Assembly: GCA_003339415.1 (NCBI GenBank)
Contig: PDHQ01000057.1
Span: 62,001 to 126,000 of the forward strand
Direction: 5' to 3'
Length of the DNA: 64,000 bases
Origin: Ophiocordyceps camponoti-saundersi (nom. inval.)
Lineage: Eukaryota; Ascomycota; Sordariomycetes; Hypocreales; Ophiocordycipitaceae
Shown here piece after piece: positions 11,845-24,700 of this stretch. The translations under genes and the position numbers were made by a program. The notes under the pieces are model-generated. The model was given only the letters and a program-made list of their open reading frames with translations. It was not told the origin of the DNA and ran no database searches. The number at the start of each line of letters is the position of its first letter. Within the stretch, counting starts at the first letter, position 1.

Positions 11845-13530
11845 AGGCGAAGGAGAGAAAAATGAATTCTTATAATCTCACTTCTTCTCCTTCGATCATC
11901 GTTCTCTGTCTTTCGATGAGGGACCTTCCGTCTGTCTTCGATATCGTCCTTTCTCGTATGGCGTTTCTCCCACGTAGGAATGCGGTCAAGACTGAGACTC
12001 GAAGAAATAAATCACTCTGCTGTTAAACACGCCAGTTTTCGGAAACTTCCTTTACAACTCTTTCCCCCCATCGATTCCCATCCCAAAGGAAGAAGAACCA
12101 TATCATATCCTCAAACCTCTCCTTCACGAACAAATCATTAAGCAAGATGCTGCTCTTCACCAAGAAGCACAGACTCAACAGATCTCATCTCCCCTCAAAC
12201 CTCACTCCTCCTCCCCTTTCCCATGTCTGAGTCCCAACCCAGCCACAACTACAACTGCGATAGAGCGACTCGCCTTTCACGTTGAGGAGAAACCTAGACA
12301 ACGGACGGATCAAAGCTTGATCGTTCCACCAAGCTGGGATGGAAGACCCGAACAGTGTCGTAGCTTTTTTACGTTTCCTCCTCCCGTTTATTTGCCAACG
12401 TCTTCTCGTCACTCCCTTCTATCAAGCTGAGGAGAATCAACCTTGTTCACAGCTACAGACATACATATACTCACCCCATACGTGTAGATCGTATGTGCTA
12501 ACTGATATAAAGCTTCCTCGGGCAGATGATTGGAAAGCGAAACAACTTCTCACCAAGAACCAATCTCCGCCTCAATTTCTCACTTGATGAAAACTTCAAA
12601 GGCCGCCTTCCATCTATCCTATCCCCTAGATGAAGATCCAAAGAGCATCCTTCATCCATCCCCCACAGAGGCAAAGAAAACAACACCATTATACCATCCC
12701 ATCCCCTCCTCACTATCCCCCCTCAGAGGAAAACCATAACCCATATGGCAAATCTCTTTCCCGCCTTGGACTCTTCGTTATCGACTGGAAAGGGGGAAAA
12801 ACACTAGATAGGGGGAGAGGATTGAATAAATCGAGGGTATATGAACGAGTAACTCGCTTCCCTCTGGCTTCGTTATGCAGTTTCTGCATATCTAGAGACG
12901 GCCACGGCAAAGTGAAATGGTTCCCCCTTTTCTTCATCCAGCTCGTCATTCCCCAATCTCTTCATCTTATCCGTCTTCAACCTTCCCCATCTCTGGCCTA
13001 GTCAAAGGAGTAATCTATATACAACCGGCAGTAAAAGTCCCCATCCAGTCACATCAGCAGACAGACGCTTCTCCAGCATCCTCACCCCCTTTCCCCCCCC
13101 CCAAACCCCGGAAACCAGATGCAGGCGTGAAACATAGCTGTATCGGAGCATTCTCTTCGATATAGTACAGTGACAAACCCCTACACCACCCTCTCAACTC
13201 CCTCAACCCCCAACATGCAACCCCAACTGCAGAAACCAGCCATGTTTCCCCCACAATCGACTCTCGGCAATTTAAAGCCCATGCAGCCACCTGTCTGAGA
13301 TGACTACTACCTTGATAAAAACCAAAAAAAAAATAAAACCTGCTCGCTCCGGGAGACTGGAAAAGCAGAAAAAAAATGGCGCCTGCAGGGGTCCATATCG
13401 GAACGACCTGTCGGTAATGACCAAGCTGGAGGTGACCGTGTGTGACGAAGATGACGTTGATGTTGATGATGGAGACAAAAGGAAAGAAAAGCAAAAGAGC
13501 CAGCCATCAATCAATCACTCACTCACTCAC

Positions 13531-15885
13531 TCACACCCCCCCCTCCCCTGAAAAAAAGTAACTACACTCGAGCCTACCCCCCCAACGATTCTCCTCCTCC
13601 TCCACTCCCCTCCGGACCCTCCGAAAAGCCCGCAGTTCAGCCACCACGTCTCTCATACCAGCAAGCAGAGGCCCAGGCGGAGGGCTCAGCTCAGACGGCA
13701 TGACGGCAGCGGCGTAGGCCGTTTGGTAGACGTATGAACCTGGGGCAACGCCGGCTCGGACCTGGCAGGGCGTCACGGGTGCCTTGCCATGGCAGAGACC
13801 CTCCTCCAGCACCAGGCGTCGATAGTCACGAAAAGGAGAGCCTGATGGAAAAGAAGAGGCAGAGGCAGAGGCAGATTCAGGAGAAAAAGACGGGAGCCAG
13901 ATTGATTCGTCCACCTTGTCTCGGTCCATCTCCGACTTGTCCTTCTTGTGATTGCTGTTACCGGAATGGCATGATGGCAGCGGCGACGGCGGGCTGCTAA
14001 CAGGAAAGAAACTGAACCCCTGCTCCAGACCGTTACATTCCCCGCCATCAGCCACGTCTTGGCAGCAGCCGTCGTCCATCGGGTCGGGTTCAAACTCGAG
14101 CGCCAAGTGGCGTAGGCCCTGCAGCTTGGTCGCCGACGACCAAGGCGCATCCTTTATGGCCCGCTCCTGAGAAGCCAGCAGGTCGAGGAAGCGGATGAGG
14201 CTGGCCGTCAACGGGCCGGAAGATCGGCGAGGCACGCCAGTAAGCGTCAGCTTCACCAGTCGTGGGTTCATGTCAGGCTCATACGGCTGCGGATAGAGGT
14301 CGTGTACCCGGTCTAGGACCGAGGTTTCAGCCAGGTAGAGCCGCGACAGGGGAGACAGCTGCTGGTCGTCGCTTGTTTCAATCGTCGGCACGTGCGTGAC
14401 GAGGGAGTGGTGTATCCTCAGCGCCCGGAGGTTACACGACAAGACCGGCCGGAACAGGTGAGCGGCTCCGAGGAGACCGTAGAGACGGGGCAGGCCGCCG
14501 AGTCCGGGGATGCGTCCGGACGGCAGCAACGGCACCGAGCAGCAGTCAAAGTCCTCCAGCAGGCCGGAAGACAGGCGAAGCAGCCTCTGGAGACCAAGGG
14601 AAGACAGTCGGTTGCCGGACAGGTGTAAGTGAGTAATCCCGGGCGGACGCCGGTATCCGTCCTCCGGCTCCGACCCGGCACGATAAACGGCCTCGGCAGA
14701 GTCTAGGCGGAGCGGGGCGCGGTGACGGTTGAAACGAGGGAGTCGGCCGGCCTCTTCGCCGGCCTCATCGTAGGTAGGAAGGTCGACGAAATATCTCTCC
14801 GGGTGGGAAAACGAGTCGCTCCAGCTAGACTCGGCGATGAAGGCAAAGGGCTCATCCGGCAGCGAAACGGCTTCGCCTTCTACCTGAAAACGGGATACGG
14901 ACCGCAGAGAAGAAGAAGAAGAAACGGACATGAGCGGCAGAAGGGTATCGACAGCTGCATCGGTGAGCTGGTTATCACTCAAATCGAGGCTCCATAAGCG
15001 GGGCGGGAAGCAGGGGGCGAGGGCGGAGAGAGCGGCGTCATTCACCTCTCGTTGACGAAGCTTCAATACTGCGAGGTCAGGCAAAAGCCCAGGCCGAAGT
15101 AACGGACGGATGGAGCCCCGAACAGCCGAGGCGTCGAGGAAGACGAGGGTTCGAAAGGAAGGCCTATCCAGGATTCTACTTGGAAGCGGGAATGAACAGC
15201 TGGAGATGCTCAAGACGCGTAGGCGCAGGCCAAGACGGCCACCCAACACCACGGCCGGATCCAGATCCTCATGGCCGTCTAGAAGGAGGCAATCAAGGTT
15301 GGGGAGAAGGCTCAAGGCGGTGGCGAAGCTGCGTTCCAGAAGCCTTTCTGTGGAAAAGTCGCAGACGAGCTTGGCGAAGGCACGGGCATCGATGATGCGA
15401 GCCAGGGCACGGGTGGCGGGCGATGTGCGATGAAGCTTGTTGAAGACGAAGTCGATCCACCAGGAGAGATCTTGGGTGATGTGATCAGCACCCCTGGTTT
15501 TTATATAGGTATGTATTGTATCATGAGTAACATTGTTCATTCATTCATTCATTCATTCATCATCTTGACCACCGTCGTCGTCGTCGTCATCACCACCACC
15601 ACCACCATCATCATCATCACCACTACCATCATCACCACCTACCTTGACCAAAAGAGAGAAGAAAGGACATACGTACGTACCATCAGCAGGGTCCAGCCCA
15701 ACCTTTCTCACAAAAGTAAGCAAATCCCTCCAAACAGCCGGTGCAAAAACGCGCCAAAAGCGGGAATCGACACGACAAAGCGAAGCGAAATCCTCGACCC
15801 GGATATACGGCATCGCCAGAAGTAGCCAATCCGGTCTCGAGACGGCTTCCGTATACGACGGCGGCGGCGGCGGCAGCGACGCCAT
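13531..15885 (-). CDS. F-box-like protein with leucine-rich repeats
   Basis: Probable substrate-recognition subunit of an SCF ubiquitin ligase. The start is the ATG at 15883-15885. One intron (15494-15676) joins a 69-residue first exon to a long second exon, giving about 723 residues. Residues 20-55 look like an F-box (LLAMPYIRVEDFASLCRV, then FWRVFAPAVWRDLL). Leucine-rich repeats follow, best seen as LWSLDLSDNQLTDAAVDTLL (about 236-255) and THLHLSGNRLSSLGLQRLL (about 356-375), with an SSSLRSVS insertion between. The C-terminal third is less ordered and S/P-rich. The intron is rich in CATCAT/CACCAC microsatellite. Only about 200 bp separate the start codon from the target-site duplication of the giant element upstream. 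The fold is well supported by the repeats; the F-box is moderately supported and the substrate is unknown. Confidence 0.8.
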
Positions 15886-16084
15886 CGTTTATATTTTCTT
15901 CTTCTTCTTCTTCTTCTTCTTCTTCTTTCTACCTGCGTAGCAAAATTGTCAGACGAAGAGTAACAGAGTAGAATTTTAAAAAAAAGAAAAGAAACGGGAG
16001 AGAAAAACGAAACGGGAACCGGGTGAGATGGAAGCTGCCGACCTAGATAGGTAAGTAGGCTCCGTATGCATGCATGCATATGTT
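15886..16084 (-). promoter_or_regulatory. Truncated upstream region of the F-box gene
   Basis: Only this 199-bp stretch of unique sequence remains between the F-box start codon and the giant insertion. It contains a CTT repeat (15896-15927) that is GA-rich on the coding strand. Any promoter element farther upstream is now separated by about 29.5 kb. Confidence 0.45.
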
Positions 16085-16092
16085 TCTAGGAT
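16085..16092. repeat. Left 8-bp target-site duplication TCTAGGAT of the giant element
   Basis: TCTAGGAT occurs here directly before the left end and again at 45646-45653 directly after the right end. The match is perfect. Confidence 0.92.
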
Positions 16093-16105
16093 AAGTATTT
16101 ATATT

Positions 16106-16560
16106 AAGTATTCATATTTGCCACGGCACCTATTCCTATTAGACACGATACTCCTAGATTTAGCGGTACGTACCGAATTACTAAGGCATTTTCCGACCTA
16201 CCCTACCACGTAACGTGATAGCGGTATAAGGCCTAGGGAGACTTAAATATCGCTCGTAGTCCGTAAGTACCTATCTTTTTATCTACCCGCGCGCACGCTT
16301 TACGTTTTCTAGCCGGAAAAAAAATAGTAGAGGTAAGCAGAGGTAGGTATAGAAGGTATAGGTAAGCTTAGTTAGGCATAGAAACGTAAAAGTAGGTAGA
16401 GGTAGGCAGAAAAGATAGATACCTATAGATTATAAGTAACTTTAGGCGTCCTACGACTTTATACCGGGCAAAAAAAATTATCTTTATTATTAGGTATATA
16501 CCGCTAATTTCAGAATATCGTATCTAATAGGAATAGGTGCCGTGGCAAATATAAATACTC
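16106..16560 (+). mobile_element. Short non-autonomous TIR element (MITE copy 1), nested in the giant's left TIR
   Basis: 455 bp with terminal inverted repeats AGTATTCATATTTGCC... and ...GGCAAATATAAATACT. It is flanked by the perfect 8-bp duplication TTTATATT (16098-16105 and 16561-16568), which is bases 6-13 of the giant element's own terminal repeat. It is nearly identical to the copy at 51979-52432 but carries TG-to-TA and CA-to-TA changes (for example CGTATC for CGTGTC near the right end), a mild RIP imprint shared with its host. Confidence 0.93.
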
Positions 16561-16568
16561 TTTATATT

Positions 16569-16800
16569 TGCCACGGCACCTATTCCTATTAGACACGATA
16601 TTCCTAAAAAGGGTAGTACGTACCTCGTAACTAAGATATTTTTTCCGCGCTACGCTACGCTATATAATAGTAATATAAAATCCTAGAAAAAAAAAATATT
16701 ACTCGTAATCCTTAAGTACTTAATTTTCTTAAGCGCGCTTTATATTTAATAGCCGCTATAAATTACGGAAAATAACTATAATAGCTATACGCTAAGTATT
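16569..16800 (+). repeat. Left long terminal inverted repeat of the giant element
   Basis: The outer ~36 bases (TGCCACGGCACCTATTCC and following) are free of RIP. Farther in, the sequence diverges by RIP yet still aligns with the short elements (GTACGTACC, then ATTACTCGTAATCC, then AAGCGCGCTTT). Its inverted partner is at about 45405-45645. Confidence 0.85.
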
Positions 16801-18020
16801 AATATATATATACTAAGTATAAGTATATATAAGTACTAATATATATAGGTACCGGTATATATATAGGTATTAATATATATAAGTATTAGTATATATATAT
16901 AAGTATTAGTATATATAAGTATAAGTATATATAAGTATTAATATATATTTTAGGTATTAATATATATAAGTATTAATATATATAAATACTAGTATATATA
17001 TATAAGTATATATAAGTATTAATATATACTCTAGGTATTAGTATATATATACCGGGTATAAGTATATATAAATATAAGTATATATAAGTATTAATATATA
17101 TTTCGGGTATTAGTATATATATATAGGCACGAGTATATATATAAGTACCGGTATATATAGGTACCGGTATATATATAAGCACTGGTATATATAAGTATCG
17201 GTATATATATATAAGTACCGGTATATATAGGTATAGGTATATATAAGTATTAGTATATATTTTAAGTATAAGTATATATAAGTATTAGTATATATAAGTA
17301 CTAGTATATATATAAGCACTAGTATATATAAGTACTAATATATATAGGTATTAATATATACTCCGGGCACTAGTATATATATATAAGTATTAGTATATAT
17401 AGGTACCGGTATATATAAGTAGCGGTATATATATATAAGTAGCGGTATATATATAAGTATAGGTATATATAAGTACTAGTATATACTCCGGGTATTAGTA
17501 TATATATATATAAGTACCGGTATATATAAGTAGCGGTATATATATAGGCACTAGTATATATAAGCACTAGTATATATATATAAGTATTAATATATATAAG
17601 TACCGGTATATATATATAGGTATTAGTATATATAAGCACCGGTATATATAAGTATTAGTATATATTTTAAGTACCGGTATATATATATAAGTACCGGTAT
17701 ATATAAGTACCGGTATATATATATAGGTATTAGTATATATAGGCACTAGTATATATATATAAGTATTAGTATATATAAGTACTAGTATATATATAAGTAC
17801 TAGTATATATATATAAGTATTAATATATATAGGCACTAATATATATATAAGCACCGGTATATATATATATAAGTACTAGTATATATAGGTAATAGTATAT
17901 ATATAAGTATAAATATATATAAGTATTAATATATACTCCGAGCACTAGTATATATATATATAAGCACTAGTATATATAGGTACTAATATATATATATAAG
18001 TACTAATATATATATATAAG
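16797..18020. repeat. A-array 1: AT-rich palindromic short repeats
   Basis: Degenerate units of about 18-24 bp built on palindromic cores TATACTAGTATA and TATACCGGTATA joined by AAGTATT or AGGCAC spacers. The forward-looking peptides here (Y-I-Y-L repeats) are by-products of the TATA units, not genes. Confidence 0.85.
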
Positions 18021-18168
18021 CACTAAGTAGCGTAAGTCGATTTTATAGAAATTATATATAAAAAGTAATTAATTTCTAATATATTCTATAACTAAGCTAT
18101 GCTTACGAGAGTACGCTTAAATTCGGCTTATAAGACTTATAAGGGGGGGTTATAAATCCCCTTTTTAG
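18021..18168 (+). repeat. B-module 1 (~150 bp) with G/C hairpin
   Basis: Starts CACTAAGTAGCGTAAG, contains AAATTATATATAAAAAGTAA, and ends in the hairpin AAGGGGGGG-TTATAAAT-CCCC. It is repeated at 23795 and 26641 in this orientation and at 37141, 37451, 37795, 39208 and 39475 inverted. Confidence 0.85.
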
Positions 18169-21100
18169 CGGGTATATAGCGGCGGGCATAGCGGCGGGAG
18201 ATAATTATAAGAGATAGCTATAGTAAATATAGTAGCGGGTATAGTAGCGAGAGATAATTATAAGAAATAACTATAATAGGTATATAAGAGTAAGAGATAA
18301 TTATAAAAGATAGCTATAGCGGGTATACGGGGGCGGGAGATAATTATAGTAAGTATAGCGGCGAGAAATAATTATAGCGAGTATATAAGGGCGGGAGATA
18401 ATTATAATAAATATAGTAGTAAGAGATAATTATTATAGCAGGTATATAGTAATAAAAGATAATTATAAAAGATAATTATAGTAAGTATATAAAAGTAAGA
18501 GATAATTATAAAAAATAATTATAGCGGGAGATAATTATAGCGGGTATAGCGGTAAAAGATAACTATTATAGTAAGTATATAGCGGTAAGAGATAACTATA
18601 AAAGATAACTATAGTAAGTATATAAAGGCGGGAGATAATTATAATAAATATAATAATAATAATTATAATAAGTATATAAAGGTAAAAGATAATTATAGCG
18701 GGCATAGTAATAATAATTATAATAAATATATAGTAGCGAGAAATAATTATAAGAGATAATTATAATAGGTATATAAGGGCGGGAAATAACTATAAGAGAT
18801 AATTACGGTAAGTATAGTAACGAGAAATAATTACTATAGTAAGTATATAGCGGCGAGAGATAATTATAAAAGATAACTATAGCGAGTATATAAGGGCGGG
18901 AAATAATTATAGCAGGCATATAATAGTAAAAGATAATTATAAGAGATAATTATAGCGGGTATATAAGGGCGGGAGATAACTATAGCGAGTATAGTAATAG
19001 TAATTATAATAAGTATATAGCGGCGAGAGATAATTATAAAAAATAATTATAATAGGTATATAGGGGCGGGAGATAACTATAATAAGTATATAGCGGCGAG
19101 AAATAACTATAAAAGATAATTATAGCGGGTATATAAGGGCGGGAGATAATTATAAGAGATAACTATAGTAAGTATAGCGGCGAAAGATAATTATAAAAGA
19201 TAACTATAGTAAGTATATAAAGGTAGGAGATAATTATAGTAAGTATAGCGGCGAGAGATAATTATAAGAGATAGCTATAGTAGGTATAGCGGCGGGCATA
19301 GCGGCGAGAGATAACTATAAGAGATAACTATAGCGAGTATAGCGGCGAGAGATAACTATAAGAGATAATTATAGCGAATATAGCGGCGGGAGATAATTAT
19401 AAAAAATAGCTATAGTAAGTATATAGCAGCGAGAGATAACTGCTATAGCAAGCATAGTAGCGGGAGATAATTATAAGAAATAGCTATAGTAGGTATATAG
19501 TAGCGAGAGATAATTATAAGAGATAGCTATAGTAAGTATAGCGGCGGGCATAATAGCGAGAGATAACTACTATAGTAGGTATATAGCGGCGAGAGATAAT
19601 TATAAGAGATAGCTATAACGGGCATAGTAGCGGGCACGGCGGCGAGAGATAACTATTATAGCGGGCATATAGCGGCGAGAGATAATTATAAAAGATAGCT
19701 ATAATAAGTATATAAGGGCGGGAGATAATTATAAAAGATAATTATAGCGAGTATAGCAGCGAGAGATAATTATAAGAGATAATTATAGCGGGCATACAGG
19801 GGCGGGAGATAATTATAATAAGTATAATAGTAAGAGATAACTACTATAGCGGGCATATAATAGCGAGAGATAACTGCTATAATAAGTATATAGTAGCGAG
19901 AGATAATTATAAAAGATAGCTATAGCGGGTATATAAGGGCGGGAGATAACTATAAAAGATAACTATAGCGGGTATAGCGGCGAGAGATAATTATAAAAAA
20001 TAACTATAGCGGGCATATAAGAGCGAGAGATAATTATAGTAAGTATAGCGGTAAAAGATAACTATTATAATAGGTATATAATAGTAAGAGATAATTATAA
20101 AAGATAGCTATAGCGAGTATATAGCGGCGAGAGATAATTATAAGAAATAGCTATAGTAGGTATAGTAGCGGGTATAGCGGCGAGAGATAACTATTATAGC
20201 AGGCATATAGCAGCGAGAGATAATTATAAAAGATAGCTGCGGTAGGTATAATAGCGGGAGATAACTACTATAGCGGGCATATAGCGGCGAGAAATAATTA
20301 TAAAAGATAATTATAGTAAATATAATAGCGAGAGATAATTATAAAAGATAATTATAGTAAGTATAGCGGCGGGAGATAATTATAAGAGATAATTATAGCG
20401 GGCATAATAGTAAGTATAATAGCGAAAAATAATTATTATAGCGGGTATATAATAGTAAGAGATAATTATAAGAGATAATTATAATAAGTATATAGTAGCG
20501 GGAGATAATTATAAAAGATAATTATAGCGAGTATAGTAGCGGGTATAGCGGCGAGAGATAATTATAAAAAATAGCTGCGGCAGGTATAGCGGCGGGTATA
20601 GTAGCGAGAGATAATTATAAAAGATAGCTATAGCGGGCACGGCGGCAGGCACGGCGGCGAGAGATAATTATAAGAGATAATTATAGCGGGTATAGTAGCG
20701 AGAGATAACTATAAGAAATAGCTGCGGCGGGTATAGCGGCGGGAAATAATTATTATAATAAGTATATAGTAGCGAGAGATAACTATAAGAGATAGCTATA
20801 GCGGGCATAATAGCGGGAGATAACTATTATAATAAGTATATAGCAGCGAGAAATAATTATAAAAAATAGCTATAGCGGGCATAGTAGCGGGAGATAACTA
20901 CTATAGCAAGCATACGATAGCGGGAGATAATTATAAGAGATAGCTATAATAAGTATAGTAGCGGGAGATAATTATAAAAGATAGCTATAGCGGGCATAGT
21001 AGCGGGCATAGTAGCGAAAGATAACTATAAGAGATAATTACGGTAAATATAGCGGCGAGAGATAATTATAAAAGATAACTATAATAAGTATAGTAGTAGG

Positions 21101-21290
21101 AGATAATTATAAAAGATAACTGCGGCGAGTATATAGTAGCGGGAGATAACTATAAGAAATAGCTATAGCGGGTATACGGCGGCGGGAGATAACTATAAAA
21201 GATAACTACGGCGGGTATAGTAGCGGGAGATAACTATAAAAGATAGCTATAATAAGTATAGCGGTAAAAGATAGCTATAATATAAAGTAT
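18169..21290 (+). repeat. C-array 1: GAGATAATTATAAGAGATAGCTATAG repeats (3.1 kb)
   Basis: Dozens of tandem, RIP-varied units. Each has a GCGGCGGGAGATAATTATAA part and an AGATAGCTATAGCGGGTATA part. C and G survive mainly at CpG and GpG, where RIP does not act. Confidence 0.85.
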
Positions 21291-22214
21291 ATAAGTATAT
21301 ATATAAATAAAATATTATAGCCGCCGCCTTATCTCTTATTTATTATTTAAAAATAACTCCTCGTTATCTAAGTTTTTATTTAACTTATTATTATTACCCT
21401 CGCCCTCCCCCTCCTTATCTTCTTCCTCGTTATTTTTTTTATTTTCGTTTTTATTTTCGTTTTTATTTTTATTATCCTTATCTTCGTTATCTTTATTCTT
21501 CGCCCTTATATAAAAGTAGTTATAATAGCGATTTTTCGAATCCTAAATATATAAGCTATAAGCCGCTTCTTAAAACCCGCGTAGATAGTAGTAGCTTAAG
21601 AAAAGGCTATTTCTTCGCCTACCGTAATAATATCCGCACGGGCCTTAAGCGGGGAACCGCTTAGTAGCTTAAATAATAGTAATATAATAATAACTATCTT
21701 ACCGAATTACTTTAGTAATTAACTTAACCGCTATTTCGCTAGCTTAGAGGCGTAAGGAGATATTATATAGCGTTTTAGCTAAAAAGCGTTTTTCCTTATC
21801 TTATTATATAATTAGTATTTATTTACGAAAATATCTTATACGAAGAAGATATATACGGTAATAGCGCTTTAGATAAATTTAGTATAAATTTTAATATCGG
21901 TCCCTAAAATAATAATTACTATTTTACTTATAAGGGGGAGGCGGCTTAGTATTATAATAATAGATATAATAATCGTTATATAATTTTTTATTCTTTTTCT
22001 TATTTTTCTTTTTTAATTATTATAATAGTTATAAAAGGAAAGAAAATTTTTCTTATATAAAAAAAAGAAGAAAAAGGTACCCCTTTTACCTTATAGAACT
22101 TACTAGGGGTAAATAGCGACCTACTACTTACTACCGCTTAGTAATTTACCTTATACCTTTTCGCACTTTCTACTATAGCTAAAGCTATAGCTTAGAACTT
22201 TAACTTATATAACT
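21291..22214. other. RIP-mutated low-copy spacer between cassettes 1 and 2
   Basis: Non-tandem AT-rich sequence with TCTTCG/TTTTTATT stretches (21400-21500). It probably held coding sequence before RIP, but I cannot recover a recognisable frame on either strand. Confidence 0.5.
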
Positions 22215-23800
22215 TAATACCGGTATATATATAAGTACTAGTATATACGCTAGGTACTAATATATATAAGTATTAATATATATAGGTATTAGTATATATA
22301 TAAGTATTAATATATACGCCGGGCACCGGCATATACGCTAAGTACTAATATATATAAGTACTAGTATATATATATAAGTAGCGGTATATATATAAGCATA
22401 GGTATATATATAAGTACTAGTATATATATAAGTATTAGTATATATATATAAGTATTAATATATATATAAGTACCGGTATATATATATAAATATTAGTATA
22501 TATATATAAGGTATAAGTATATATATATTAGGTATTAGTATATATAGGCACCGGTATATATATATAAGTATTAGTATATATATATAAGGTATAGGTATAT
22601 ATAGGCACTAGTATATATATATAAGCACCGGCATATATATAAGTATAGGTATATATAAGCACCGGTATATATATATAAGCACTAGTATATATATATAAGC
22701 ACTAGTATATATATAAGCACTAGTATATATATATAAGTACTAGTATATATATATAAGGTATAGGTATATATATACTAAGTACTAGTATATATAAGTATTA
22801 GTATATATATATAAGTACTAGTATATATATAAGTATTAGTATATATAAGTATTAGTATATATATATAGGCACCGGTATATATATAGGCACTAGTATATAT
22901 ATATAAGCACCGGTATATACTCCGAGTATTAGTATATATATAAGCACTAGTATATATATAGGTATTAGTATATATATAAGCACTAGTATATATATACTAG
23001 GTATAAGTATATATAAGTATAAGTATATATAAGTACCGGCATATACTCCGAGTATTAGTATATATATATAGGCACTAGTATATATAGGCACTAGTATATA
23101 TATAAGCACTAGTATATATATATAAGTACTAGTATATATATAAGTATTAGTATATATATAAGCACCGGCATATATATACCGGGTATAAGTATATATAAGT
23201 ATAAGCATATATAGGCACTAATATATATAAGTACCGGTATATATATAAGCACTAGTATATATATATAAGCACTAGTATATATATAAGTACTAGCATATAT
23301 ATAAGTACCGGTATATATATACCGGGCATAGGCATATATAAGTATAAGTATATATAAGTATAGGTATATATAAGTATTAATATATACTCCAAGCACTAGT
23401 ATATATATATAGGCACCAGTATATATAAGCACTAGTATATATAAGCACTAGTATATATATATAGGCAGCGGTATATATATAGGTATAAGCATATATAAGC
23501 ACTAATATATATATAGGCACCGGCATATATATATAAGCACTAGTATATACTCTAGGCACTAATATATATATAAGTACTAGTATATATATAAGCACCGGTA
23601 TATATATAAGTACTAGTATATATATACCGAGTATAAGTATATATAGGTATAAGTATATATAAGTATTAGTATATACTCTAGGCACTAATATATATATATA
23701 TAGGCACTGATATATATAGGTAGTAATATATATATAAGTATAGGTATATATAAGTATTAGTATATATATATAGGTATTAGTATATATATATAAGTATTAA
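22215..23800. repeat. A-array 2
   Basis: Same palindromic TATACTAGTATA/TATACCGGTATA array as at 16797-18020, with occasional TATATACTCCGAG or TATACGCTAG spacers. Confidence 0.85.
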
Positions 23801-23942
23801 GTAATATAAGTTAATTTTATAGAAATTATATATAAAAAGTAATTAATTTTTAGTATATTTTACGACTAAGCTATACTTATAAGAGTGCGCTTAAATTTAG
23901 CTTATAGGACTTATAAGGGGGGGTTATAAATCCCCTTTTTAG
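23795..23942 (+). repeat. B-module 2
   Basis: RIP-diverged copy of the 150-bp module, ending in GGGGGGGTTATAAATCCCC. It is flanked by an A-array on the left and a C-array on the right, as in cassette 1. Confidence 0.85.
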
Positions 23943-24700
23943 CGGGCATACGGCGGCGGGCATAGTAGCGGGAGATAATTATAAGAGATAATTACGGCGG
24001 GCACGGCGGCGGGAGATAATTATAAAAGATAGCTATAGTAAGTATAGTAGCGGGCACGGCGGCGAAAAATAACTACTATAGCGGGCATATAGCGGCGAGA
24101 GATAATTATAAGAGATAGCTACGGCGAGTATAGTAGCGGAAGATAACTACTATAGCGGGTATATAGCGGCAAGAGATAACTATAAGAGATAATTATAATA
24201 AGTATAGCGGCGAGAGATAACTATAAGAGATAATTACGATAAGTATAGTAGCGGAAGATAATTATAAGAGATAACTATAGCGGGCATAATAGCGGGTATA
24301 GCGGCGAGAGATAATTACTATAGCAAGTATATAGTAGCGAGAGATAATTATAAAAGATAACTATAGCAGGTATATAGCGGCGGGAGATAATTATAAGAGA
24401 TAACTATAGTAGGCATAGCGGCGGGCATAGCGGCGAGAGATAATTATAAGAAATAGCTATAGCGAGTATAATAGCAGGCATAGCAGCGAGAGATAATTAT
24501 AAAAGATAGCTATAACGGGTATAGCGGCGAGCACGGCGGCGAGAAATAACTATAAGAGATAATTATAGCGGGTATAGCGGCGAGAGATAACTATAAGAGA
24601 TAGCTATAATAGGCACGGCGGCGGGAGATAACTATAAGAGATAGCTATAGCGGGTATAGTAGCGGGAGATAATTATAAAAAATAGCTATAGCGGGCATAT
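23943..24700 (+). repeat. C-array 2
   Basis: GAGATAATTATAAGAGATAG / GCTATAGCGGGCATAG units as in C-array 1, about 0.75 kb. Confidence 0.85.

Larger units (their letters stand above)
11508..13530. other. Intergenic region with homopolymers and an assembly gap
   Basis: Upstream region of the GMC gene and 3' flank of the F-box gene. It contains CTT-rich sequence (11565-11618), C, A and T homopolymers around an N gap, and from 11850 to 13530 pyrimidine-rich unique sequence with short CACT repeats (13510-13535). Open frames here are low-complexity and not credible genes. Confidence 0.5.

Noticed and set aside
16973..17854. Open frames rich in Y, I, L, T on the minus strand (also 22852-23685 and 44346-44840)
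   Set aside because: They are translations of the TATATAAGTAT-type palindromic arrays. No start context, composition or domain supports a gene.
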